The notes below the pieces were generated by a model. That model was given only the letters and a program-made list of their open reading frames with translations, ran no database searches and had not been told where the DNA came from. A stretch of DNA of 64,000 bases, taken from assembly GCA_044226525.1 (NCBI GenBank), contig JBGAGV010000002.1:124001-188000 (forward strand). The letters are read 5' to 3'. The first letter of the stretch is position 1, and every line of letters starts with the position of its first letter. This stretch comes from VFJQ01 sp044226525 (GTDB lineage: Bacteria > Verrucomicrobiota > Verrucomicrobiia > Chthoniobacterales > Chthoniobacteraceae). A program made the position numbers and the translations under genes. Below, piece after piece: positions 16,501 to 28,500 of this stretch.

Positions 16501-19500
16501 AAACAACACCGGTGCGGTTCGTGCCGGAGGGCGGCGTGTTCGGATCGGTGAGGAGAAGCTGCACGGTGTAGGTGCCCGGCAGCGTCGGCACGAAGCTGAA
16601 TTGGTGGCCGCTGCCGGTGAAGATCGTGGTGCTGGCGCTGTCGAGGACGGTCCAGGTCGCGGTGTAGGAAACCGGCGGTTCAGTCGTGCCATCGAGGAGC
16701 GCGGTGAAATTTGCGGTTTCGCCGAGAAGGATGCTGGCCGGGCCATTGGTCGCGGCATGGATGGCGCCAACCGAGTTGTTGAACTGGAGTGTGGTGGTGG
16801 ACTTGCCAAACGCACCACTCGTCAAATCGACCACCACGAGTTCGACCCGATAGGTGCCGGCCTTGGCGGTGGTGAAGGTGTAGTCGGCGCCGGTGCCGCT
16901 GGCCACGACCGCGCCGAGACTATCGAACACCTGCCAGACTGCCGCGTAGCGCGAGGTCAGGATGAGGCCATCGAGCAGCGCGCTGAAGTTGAAGGTGCGG
17001 CCATTGGCGATCGGCTGCTCGGCAATGATCGAAACTTGGAGCGTCGGCAGTTGGATCGAGGTGCCCGACGGCGGGAGAACCGAGCTGTCGCTGGCCGGGG
17101 CGATGACGCCCGCGGTCGCGCCGACATCGACGAGGAGCTGGCGAACGGGCGGTGTGAGGGCGGCGAAGATGAGGTCGCGGACGAGGAAGGAGGTCTTACG
17201 CGGGAGGTTGCCGGTTTCCTTGGCGAGGACGTTCGTGCCGGTGTTACCCTGCATCACATCCTTCGCGGTGGAGAGCGTGCGGCCGGCGGCAAGCATCGGC
17301 TTCGTGTTGAGGAAGGCGAGGTCGGTCGCCACGTGGCTGAAGCCGTAGGTGAGCGCGAGCGACTGCGTCGGAGTCGTGCTGCCGAACGGCACCACCACCG
17401 CAGCGTTGCCGGAGAAGAGGACGTCGTTGCCGGAGTCACCCTTGATGGTGTCGATGTCGAACTTCAACACCACACCCTTAGTGCCCCCGGCGCGCAGCAA
17501 GGTAGCCGGCGAGAAGCGGTAGGCCGTGCTGTAGCTCTGGCCGCCGAGCATGAGGTCGAGGTCGTTGAGCAGGCGCCCGATCTGCGACTGGATTTCGATC
17601 TGGGTCAGCGCCGGGTTGGTGACGATCGGCAGAACCACGACGGATTGGTCGCCGATGAGCATGTCGTTGCCGAGGCCGCCCTGAATGGTGTCGTTGCCAC
17701 TGTCGAGGTCGTATTCGAAGACCGAGCGAACGAGCTTCAGATCGGCGGCGGCGGGCTTCCGCGTATTCCAGTCGGCCACGTTCGTGCTGAGGTGGTAAGC
17801 CAGCTCGGTGTTGCGGAGCGTCTGCTGCGCGGCGAGCGCGGTCTGCGTGTCCTTCAGCACCTGCGGGGTGATGTTGAAGATCGTGGCCGGCTGGGCGTAA
17901 ACGCGGTTGGTGATGACCGGCGCGATGAGCGCACCCTGATCGCCGACGATCACGTCGTTGCCGAGGCCGCCGTCGATGATGTCGTTGCCGAGGAAGAGCT
18001 GGTGATAGTTCGGATCGATCGCCTTCGGCTTGAGCAGCGGGTTGCGGGTCGGATTGAGCGCGAGTTCCTTATCCACGAGGTCGAAGAGCACGCCAACGTG
18101 GGCTTCCTGGATGAGGTTCTGGAAGTCGGTGACGACGTATTCGAGGTCGCGCAGGAAGCTGTGGTAACGCAGCGCGGCGGTGGTGAAGTCCGGCCCGGGC
18201 ACCGGGCTGCCCGCGGACCACGGCACCGGCAGGAGCGCGTTGTCGCCGAAGATCATGTCGTCATCAGCCCCGCCAAAGATGGTGTCGTTGCCGATGCGGA
18301 TATTGTGCGGTGTGCTGGCCGTGCCGGAGAGCTGTTCGAGCAGGTCGAAGTCGAGCGACAGGTAGTGCAGGCTGGCGAGGGCGGTGAAGACGCTCTGGCG
18401 CACCATCTCGGTCGCCGTGTCGATGGTGGCGAGGCCGCTGAAGATCGGCGAACTCACGACCATGTCGTCGGCGAAGATGGTATCGGCACCCGCGCCACCG
18501 TCGATGATGTCGTTGCCCGGGAGCACATCGGCGTGGTGGATGAGATCCGGCACGAACGAGACGAGCGGCACGGTGTTCGCACCGTCGGTGCGGCGGAGCG
18601 CATCGGCGTTAACCAGATCACCGAAGGCGATATTCGGCACGAAGGTGATCTGCGGCGCGGTGCTGTTGAGCTCGAGCGGCTGCATGGCCATGTTCGGGAC
18701 GATGACCGAACCGCCGGCGGCAATCTCGTAAGGCACACCCGCATCGACCCCGATGATGCGCACGCCACTGACGATCTGCGGCAGGTTCGTGCCAAACGGC
18801 AGCGAGTTGAAGGCGCCATCGGCGAAGATGAGGTCGGCGCCGTCGTTGCCGTTGATGATGTCGCTGCCGCGCTGGCCGAAGAGCAGGTCGTCGCCCGAGC
18901 CGCCGTTGATGGTGTCGTTATCGGCCGGCAGGAGGTCGATAAGGATCAGTTCGGTGTTCCAGGCACCGCTGTCGCTGTTGATATACTTCGCGCCGCCCGG
19001 CAGGTAGGTGCCACCGAGGATGGCGAGGTCGGCGCCGAGGAGCTTCGCGGCGAGAGCCGGGTCGTTCAGGCGCTGCGGATACTCGTCCATCTTGATGACG
19101 GAGGTGATACGGCCCACGTCTTCGAGGAAGATGTCGCGGTGCCACGAACCGTTGGCGTTGAGCTTCGGCGTGCCGTCGGTGTTGAAGGCGCGATAGGCCA
19201 GGCCCACGTCCCCAAGGACCACGTCGTTGCCATCGCCACCGCTGACGGTGTCGGCGCCGAGTTCGCCATAAACTTCGTCGTCCCCAGCCCCGCCATCGAT
19301 CACGTCGCTGCCGCGCTGACCATGGAGGATGTCCTGGCCGTCGCCGCCGAGAATCGTGTCGTTGCCAGCCACGAAGTCGATGTCGTCGAAGCGAACCACC
19401 GTGCGGATGACCACGTCGGCGAACGGCGCCAGGTAGGTGCGCCAGGCAGACGGATAACCGGCGAGGACTTCGCGCGAGATCAGGCCATTGTCGCCGAGGA

Positions 19501-22500
19501 CCACGTCGGCTTCGCTGCCGCCGTCGATCCAGTCGTCACCATCGGCTCCGAAGAGCACGTTGTGGCCGCCGGTGATGTCGTCGTTGCCCGCCCCGCCGAA
19601 GATGCGGTCATTGCCCTGCTGGCCGAGGAGGAAGTCGTCGCCGGCATCGCCGAGGATGATGTCATTGCCGCCGCCCTGGTTGGCGCCGGTGAAGATGGAG
19701 AGGAAGTTCTGGTTCGCCGGGCGGGAGATGTCGTAGCTGCCGGCATCGCCGAGGATCACGTCATGGCCGTTGCCGCCGGAAATCGTGTCGTCGCCCGTGC
19801 CGCCGAAGATCATGTCTTCGTCGTCCTCGCCGAAGATAAGGTCGTTGCCGCCGATGGTCGGATCGGTGCTCGTCATCGTGGAGAGCGTGCCGGCGGTCGG
19901 GAAGTCGAACACGCCGTTATCGCCGAGGATGAAGTCGTCGCCCGCACCGGCATGAATGGTGTCGTTGAACGCACCGCCAGCGATCAGGTCCGATGCCTCG
20001 CCAGTGGTGATGTTGTCGTTGCCACCGATGCTCGGGTCGGTGGTCTGGAAGCGGATCGTCAGGCCGCCGAGCGTGAAGTTCGCTTCGCCGTTGTCGCCGA
20101 GGATGTAGTTGCGGGCGGTCGGGTTATTCGTGGTGATGGTATCGCCCGCGGCACCGCCGAGGATAACGTTGGCGCTGTCGCCGCCGGTGATGGTATCGCT
20201 GCCGCCGATCGACGGATCGGTGGTTTCGGCGCGCAGGCGGAGGCCGGTGGTCGCGTCGTAGGTGATGCGTCCGTTGTCGCCTAGGACCACGTCGAACTCG
20301 TCGTTCGTGCCGGCGTGGATCGTGTCGTCGCCCGCGCCACCAAGGAGGACATTCGCGCCGATGCTGGCGTTGAGCGTGTCGTTGCCGCCGAGGGCCGGGT
20401 CAGTCGTGCGGACTTCGACGAGCACGCCGTTGCGATAAGTCGCGATCCCGTCGTCGCCCACCAGCACGTCGGCGTTCACGTCAAGGAGGCCAGGGTCGCT
20501 GCCGAAGATGGCGTCGTTGCCCGCGCCGCCGAAGATCACGTCGCGGCCTTCGCGCCCGCGGATGGTATCGTTGCCGCCGACCGCAGCGTAGGTGGTGAAG
20601 GCGTAGCTAACCGGGCGGATGACGCCATCGGTGTAGTCACCCGGACCAGCGCGCCCGACGGTGGTGACGATGTTGCCGCCATTGAGGAAGGTCACGAGGC
20701 CGCGGTCGCCGAAGATGAGGTCGTTCGCCTGGCCGCCAGTGATGTCGTCGTTGTCCTGACCGCCGAAGATGATGAGCGGCAGGGTCGAGGTGCTGGCATC
20801 GACGGTGTCCTTGTCGGAGCTGTTCGGCTGGTTGTGATAGGCGCCCTGCGTGTTGAGGACAAAGAAGTCGTCCTGACCGGCGGTGAGTGTGACGGTAACG
20901 GTGTCGTCGCCGAGGCCCGTGTTCAGCGTGGTGAGCGTGCTGAGACCGTCGTGGCGGAGCGTGCCGTCGATGGTGATCGTGTCATTGCCGAAGCCGCTCC
21001 AGATGGTGATGCCGTCGGCGAAGTTGCCGTTGATGCGGTCGGCGCCGAAGGTGATGACGCCCGGAGCGAGGCCGGCGATGCGAATCTCGGCGGACGGCAG
21101 TTCGACCACGCCGCCGATCGGCTGATCGGTGATGAGCACCGCCGGATCACCCGCGGTCGCGGCTTCGTCGCTGATCATGAGGACGTGGCGACCGGCGCCG
21201 CCGTCGAGGTTCAACGTGCCGCGGATGTCGTCGAGGTTGCCGTTGAGGTAATCGTAACCGGCGAGGTTGTCCGGACGGCGATCGGCCTGCGAGGAGAGGT
21301 AGAAGCGGTCGTCGCCGTCGTGCGTGCGGATGTTCGTGACGGCATCCACGTCGCTGCCGCGGACATTGACCACGTCATTGCCGCTGCCGAGGTCGATGTT
21401 GATCGTCTCGAAGTTGAAGTAGTTGATGCCATCGATGCGGCTGGAGAGAGTGATCGAGCCGCGGACTTGCTCACCGTTTACAAGCTGGGTAAGCAGCGAG
21501 TTATCGAGGCCCGCCGCGGTCATCCGTAGAGTGCTGTAAGCCCCTTGGAAGGTGATGATGTATTGGTTGTTCCGCTTCGTGACGGCGACGTTGGCGGTGT
21601 GCGGCGCGTCGGTCAGCGGCGTCGTGGCGTTGCCGGCATTGAGCAGCGTGTCGAGTGCGGCGAGGACTTCGTCGGCGCTGGCGTTGTAATTGATGACCGG
21701 GGTGTAAACGAGGGCGCCATTTGTGCCGACCGGCAGGCCAATGCGGAAGGTGCCGCTGACGGCGTTGACCGTGAGGGTCTGCGTCGGGAGCAGGACCGTG
21801 CCGCCCGGGTTCAAGCCAGAGACGTCGATGTCGGATTGGTAGAGCGAGTAGTCGCGATACTGACCCTGGAGCGTGAGGACGAACACGTTGCCGATCTGGG
21901 TGAGGGCAAAGTTGTCGGTGTAAGGCAGCGCAGTGTTCGAGTTGTTCGGGTTGAGGATCGGGTCGAGGGCCTTACGCAGTTCGTCCGCCGTGGCGTTGTA
22001 AGCGATCGGCGCGGTCCAGGCGATATCACTGACGACCGTCGGACGATATTCGGCGGCGATGGCCGGGGTGCCCTTCACGATGCCGTCGAGCGCCTTGGCC
22101 GTGACGCGGAAGCCAATGCGGAAGGTGCCGCTCGTGGCGTCGATGGTGAGAAGTTGCTGACGATTGTAGGCCGGCGTGGTGGTGCCGTCGCGGATTGTGC
22201 TGGTGGCGACGAAAGCGGAGGCGTCTTCGTTCGGCGTGAGGATGGCGCGATCGATCTCGGTGCTGAAGGCGTCGGCGATGAGCAGGCTGTTGAGGAACGC
22301 GAGGCTATCGCCGCTCGGGCTCTGGGCGAGGAGGTCGCTCGTAGTCTGCGAGAGAGTCACGCCGCTAAAGTCGGCCAGCGTGTCGAGTGAAGCGGAGGTG
22401 GCGATGATGCGGTTGAAGTCGCGCACGAGCGCATCCTCCAGTGCGGCGGCACCGGTGGTGCCATCGAAGGCAGTCAGGAGGGCGCGCGTGGACGGGGCGA

Positions 22501-25500
22501 GACGCGAATAGAGGTAAGCGGCGACCGGATCGGTGCTCTTCAGCTTGGTCGCCAGCCCGGCCAGATCGACGATATCGCCGAGCGAGAAGAATCCCCTCGC
22601 CCACGTGGGCTGAACCATGTTCTTGCCGGCCTGCGAGCGCACAAAGGTGATGGTGTAGGTCACGTCGGTGGCGGTGCGAATGGCGGTGACGTTGATATCC
22701 TGCGTGCCGTAGAGGGTGCGGTAGAGCGCCTGCACATCGGCGTCGGTCATCGCGTAGTTGAGCGTGACCTCGGCGTAACCGGAGTAGCGGAGAATGTTCG
22801 CGGTGCCCGGCAGGCCGGTTTCGATGCCGAGGCCGAGGAAGCGCAGGACGTAGTTGCCGCTGGCCGCCTGGACGAAGAGGCGCTGCACTTCCGGCACGGT
22901 GAACATGTCGAGCCCGGTGATGGTCGTGCCGGTCAGCGTCATCTCGTTGTCGTTCTGATCACCGCTGTCGTTGAGGTTCAGGACATCGGAACCGGCGCCG
23001 GAGTCGAGGGTGAGCAGACCGGTGAGCTGATCGACGACGAGATCGTCGCTGCCGAGATTGACCGTGTCGGCACCGTCGCCGGTGGTCACGAGGGTGTGGC
23101 CACCGATGGTCTTGAGGTCGATGATGTCGTCGCCGCGGCCGCTGCTGATGGTGGTGAGGCCGGCGTGTGTGGACTCGACGGTGAAGTGATCGTTGCCGAA
23201 GCCGAGTTCGACGTTCACCACTTCGAGGTTCGAGTAAGCGATGCCGCCAGCGATCGGGCGACCGCCAATGTTCGTATCGCCACCCATGCCGAGGCCGGTG
23301 ATGCGGTCTTCGGTGAGGGTGCCGATGTCGTCCACCGGACTGTCGCCGTTGAAGATATTCAGGACATCGACCTGATCGGCTTCGTTGACGCGCTCGTTGA
23401 GGTTGACCGGGGCATAGAAATACGAGTCGCCCGCGGCAATCGCTTTGAGGGTCAACGTATTGTGATCGGTGTTGGGCTGATATTGTGCCGGCAGCAGGGC
23501 GGCCAGACCGGCGGCCACATCGGCAATGCGATCGCCCGGACCCGCGGTGTAGCTGTAAGCCACGCCATCGAGGGTAATCGTCCACACCTTTCCTACCGTC
23601 ACCGCGCCGGTGAACGAGAAGGTGGCGGAGCGATAGGTGCCCGCGGTGTTGCCCGGCGTGCTGGTGAAGGTGGTGCCGTTATTCACCGTGCCGATGGTGA
23701 ACTGCGTAGCGAGCGGATGTGCCAGCGTGATGGAATCGCCCGAGACGCCCGGCAGCCAGGTATCGTTCGAGTCGCGCTGAATGGCGGCGAGCAGGCCGGT
23801 GGTGAAGACCGCGATCGGATCGGTTTCGCCGTTCGGCAGCGTAGCCGGCTGGATGAAGCTGAAGTTGTGGGCGGTGCCATCGTTGATGCTGATATCCCAC
23901 TGATCGCCAGCCGCCACGGTGCCATCGACGCGGAGCGAAGCCTGTGTCCAGCGAATGGCGCCCACCTGAGATTGCACCGGCGTGCCGCGGAAGGCGACCT
24001 GCACGGCGCCCGTCACGTTCACGTTAAAGTTGAAGCTGAAGGCGGTGCCGTCGTTCTTGCTAAAGATCAGGCGGCTGCCGAAGACGCTGCTCTGGAACTC
24101 CACGTTGTAAGCCGCCGGGATCAGGCGTTTGAGTTCCGTCACCATCTTCAGCATGGTCGGTTCAGTCACGCTGACGGTGTAAGGCGTGCCGTCGAGGGTC
24201 ACGGTCCAGGACTCGTTCGCGCTGACGACGCCGGAGAGGCTGACCGCCATATCGAGCCAGTTGATCGCGCCGAGGCTGCCGACTTCTGGCACGCCGCTGA
24301 AGGTCATCGTGCTGCTGCCGGTGTGGCTGTAGTTGAAGAAGAACGGATTCTGCGCCCCAACGGAGAGGATGTTGCGAGAGACCGTGCCGATGTCGAAGAC
24401 GCCGCCGGTCGCACCGCCGCTGAGCGCGGTGAGCGTGTAGAGGTAGTCGTTGATGCGCTCGTCGAAGCCCGGGCGGGAGCCGAGGAGCGGGTTGGTATGG
24501 ATGGCGTTGTGGTCGGTGATGACGGTGACGCCGTTGACCGTGGTCACGGTCTGAACCGTGCCGTCGGCGAGCGGGAGATTCGTCTCGCCCGGGAGCAGGA
24601 ACGGATTGTTCAGGAAGCGTTCTTCGCCATTGCGGACGGCGCCGTCGATGATGAGCGGACCGCGGATGGCATTGACGCGCTCTTCGATGGCCGGGAAGAC
24701 GAGGGCATCGCTGCCGTCGGCCACCTTGTCGTCGATGGCGAAGACCACCACGGTCTGGGGCGTATCCCAGTTGTCCGGCGTGAAGGCGACCTGCGGGATG
24801 ATTTCGATATCGCCGAGGCTGTCCGGCGTGATGGAGAGGCCGACGGTGAAGGCCGTGCCTGCCGTGGCCGGGGCAATGGAGATGATACGGCCGATCACCG
24901 TGACGATGAAGTCCGGATCGCTGAAGGCTTCCTTGAGCTTGCGGGCGATGAGGGCGAGGGAATCGCCGAACTGCGCGGTGTATTCGACCGACGTGCCGTC
25001 GATGTTCAGCGCCCACTTCTCGCCCGGCGTCACTTCACCGGCGAGTTCGACGGAGGCCTTGGTCCACTTGGCAATGTTCACGCCCGTGCCGTGGACGCCT
25101 TCGATGATGCCGCGACCCTGGGTGTTCGGGGTGATGGCGATCTGGGCGACAAAGAGGTTGGTGTCGTTCGTGACGAGCAGCGTGTCGCCGGCGGGAACGG
25201 CGAGGTAGGTGCCGGTGCTGCCGTTGATCGTGCTGGTCGCGCCATTGATGGCGGCAGCAAGCGCGGTAGCGATGTCCGCCAGCGTGTCGCCATCCTGCAC
25301 CGTATAAGCGAAGGTGGTGAGCGGTGTGAGCGTCGGGCTGAACGGCAGATCAGGGTTGAACTGGTGGCCGGAGATCGAGGCCGGGGTGAGATTGATCATC
25401 CACACTTCACCGGCCTTCGGCGTGCCGCTGAGACCGAAGAAGGCGCGGGCCGTGGCCACGCGGACCTGCACCGCTTCGTTCGCCCCGAAGCCCTGCGACG

Positions 25501-28500
25501 GGTCGAAGGCGAAGGCCGAGTTGTAAGTGCGCGTCGGCTTCGGTGTGACATTCACGATGACCGTGTCGGTCGGCTTCACCGTGAGCATGAGCTGGTAGCT
25601 GTCCGTGACCGGCGTGTTGTTCTGGTAGGAGTTCGGATCGGTCGAACCGCCGCCCGCGAGTTCATCGGCGGCATGATAGGAGATCTCGAAGCGGCTCTCG
25701 CCGGTCAGCGGCGTGGTCCAACTGCTGCCGCTGGCGGCCTGCACCGTGAACTGGCGCGTCTCGGGATCGTATCCGGTGATGGTGCCCGTCTGCCCCTTGC
25801 CCGGACCTTCGATGATGGTGATGAGCTTGCCGACCAGCGAGATGGCACCGGGGTTGGTGTCATGGCGCTGGATGGACATGTTCAGCTCGTAACCGAGGCC
25901 CGGCGCCACACCCGGCAGGAACTGGTCGGGATAGAAATACTGGCCAAACTCGGTGTTGCTCTCGTCGTAGTCCTTGAAGGAGCCGACGCGCACGTAGTAG
26001 TTGCCCGGCTGGGTGAAGTCGAACTCGAGGAACGGATCGCGGTCGCTGGTGCTGCCGGCATCGATCACATTCTGATGGTTCGGGCCGCCGTAATGATCGA
26101 TCGCGACGAGAGCGTAATTGCCCGGCGACACCTCACGATAGATCTCGATGGCTGCGCTGATCGTGTAGGTGCCGGTCAGGCCGAAGTAGTTGTAGAGGAA
26201 CGGATCGAAGTCCTGACCGAAGATCGGGTTGCTCTTGTCGATGTCGAAGAGGCCATGGATCTTGCCACCGCCGCGGCGCAGGATCGCGGTAAACGGATCC
26301 TTGGTCGAATCGCCGAGCGTGTAGTCGGTATCGGTGATGAGAACGCTGTCGATGGTGGCCGTATGGATCGTATCCACGGTGTAGCGGCCGCCGCTGCCGT
26401 CCCGGATCGCCTGGGCGAGGCCTTCGGCAATCGTCTTGAGTGTGCGCTTGTCGGCGTCGGCGCCGGTGTAGGTCGGTGCGACGAAGGTGTAGATGCGGTT
26501 ATCGAGCGTGATGCTCCACAGTTCCCCGTTGGTGTAGGTGCCGCTGAGCTGGAACTCGGCCTTGAAGAAGTGATTGAGCGTATCGCTGCTCGTCGAAGAG
26601 CGGTCAGCGGCATCCGGACGGAAGCGGCCCAGCGGGCCGATGTTCACCGGCGTGCCGTCGGTGGATTGAACCGTGATCGAGTTGTCAGTCTCGACGGTCA
26701 CGGTGACGCCGGTGATGGCGTTCGCCCCGGTGAAAAGGTTGCGCACGCCATTGGCCACGTTGGCCAACGTGCCGGAGGTGGAGGTGAAGGTGTGCGTGAT
26801 ACCGTTGATGGTGAGCGTCCACTCGTCGCCGGTCTGCAGGACGTTGTCGGTGGCGATCACGAGGTTCTGCCGCCATGTCAGGGCCGGCGTGCCATCGGTG
26901 GCCACCGTGGCGTGGCTCGCCGCCGGCACCACGAGGAAGGTGGCGGTGAAAACAGTGTTCGACGTGCTGGTGATCAGCACGGTGGAGGTGCCGATGACTG
27001 ATGCGGTGAAGCCGCTGACGGCATGCACTTGGTTGGCCAGATCGGTCGCGATCCCCACAAGCGACGTGTCGGCGGCGGTGACCGGGTGGTCGTAAGGCTG
27101 GCCGGCGACGGTCAGGCGCCAGATGTCGTTGAGATTGAACTCGCCATCGAGCGCCAGGGTCTGGCTCTTCACCGTGCCGGTGGTGGAGCTGGCGCTGGTC
27201 TGGACCGAAGCGGTGATCGAGAAGTTTGCCCCGTCGGTCCGAGTGGCGGTGATCGCATCGCTTTCCACACCGAAGACGAAGTTGTTCAGTGCGCTGGAGG
27301 CGTCGAGCAGCCCTTGGATTGCCAGCGCCACGTCGGCGCGGGTCTGGCCGGCGGTGACCGGGTAATTGATGGTGGCCAGCGTCGTGCCGCCACCGTTTTT
27401 CACCACGACCTGGTAAATATCGCCCTGGCTGACCGGCTCCGATCCGGCCAGCGCGATGGTCGTGGCCTGCTGCGTGCCGGAGGCTGCGCCCGCTGGAGTG
27501 ATGAAGGTCTCGATGGTAAAGGCCGTCGTGGTGTCCCGGGTGACGGTGAAGTCGCTGTTGGCGCCGGTGCCGTCGCGACGAGCGGTGAACCCGGTGACCG
27601 CGCTCAACCCGGTGACGAAGTCACTGGCGACATCGCCGAGGTCATCGGTCGCGCCGATCGTGGAGTTGATCGTGGCCAGCACCGTGGCGCCCGACCGCAG
27701 GATGAGGGTCCAGATGTCGCCGGTGTTCTGCGGGCCAACCAACTTCACGCCTTGGGTGAGAAGCGACGGGGCAAGGTTGACCGTGCGATCGCCCGCCGCG
27801 ACACCGGTGCTGGCGCTGAAGTCGAAGGTAAACGCTCCGCCTTGGAGGCGGATGACGCGGAGCACGGTGCTGGTGCCGACGCGGTAGGCGATGATGCCGG
27901 TTGCGGCGTCAAAGTCGGTCGCCAGATTGTTAGCGACCGTGGTTTCGCTGTTGGTGTTCGAGTTATAATCGGCGGTCGCCAGCGTGGTCGCGCCGTCCTT
28001 CATCGCCACGATCCAGTGCTGCGAAGTGGAGGCCGTGTTGATGGTGATGGTGGCTGTCGTCGCGGTGGTGATGTTGGTGAGCGTCGCGGTGAAGTTGCCC
28101 GGCGTGACCTTGGCGATCCGGATCGTGTCGTTCACCGCCGTGGCCGTGTAAGCGCCACTCGTCTGGGTGAAGACGGCTGCGGCCAGATTCTGCGCGACCT
28201 GCTGGACGGTGAGGCCAGCCGTCGTCACCGGATAAGTCACGGCCAGGGTGGTGGTGCCCCCGCGCAGGCTGATGGTCCACGTATCGCCCACGCTGACCGT
28301 GCCGCTCACGACGACTTGGCGGCCTTCGGTGAGACCGACTTCGATGGTGAAGGCCGTGTTCGTGTCTCGGGTGATGGCGACTGCGGACCCATCGAAGCCC
28401 GCGGTGAAGCCAGCCACGCCCAGAGCGTTGAACGCGACGGCGAGGCCATTCGCGACCGCGTTAGCGGAAGTGCTGCTGGTGACGTAGAGAGCCGTTCCAA

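Noticed and set aside
11954..20284. Open frame of 2,776 codons on the + strand opposite the giant gene's 3' part
   Set aside because: It is antisense to RTX and PKD repeats that make clear protein sense on the minus strand. Its translation is an Arg/Gly/Val/Glu-rich low-complexity string with no domain. Long antisense frames are expected in high-GC genes that avoid the codons TTA, CTA and TCA in frame.
17390..20780. Regularly spaced repeats as a CRISPR array
   Set aside because: The repeats are in frame, diverged at the DNA level and encode RTX nonapeptides; spacers and repeats of constant length are absent.
23096..27001. Open frame of 1,301 codons on the + strand
   Set aside because: Shadow of the GDxWTL array; same composition effect and no family pattern.
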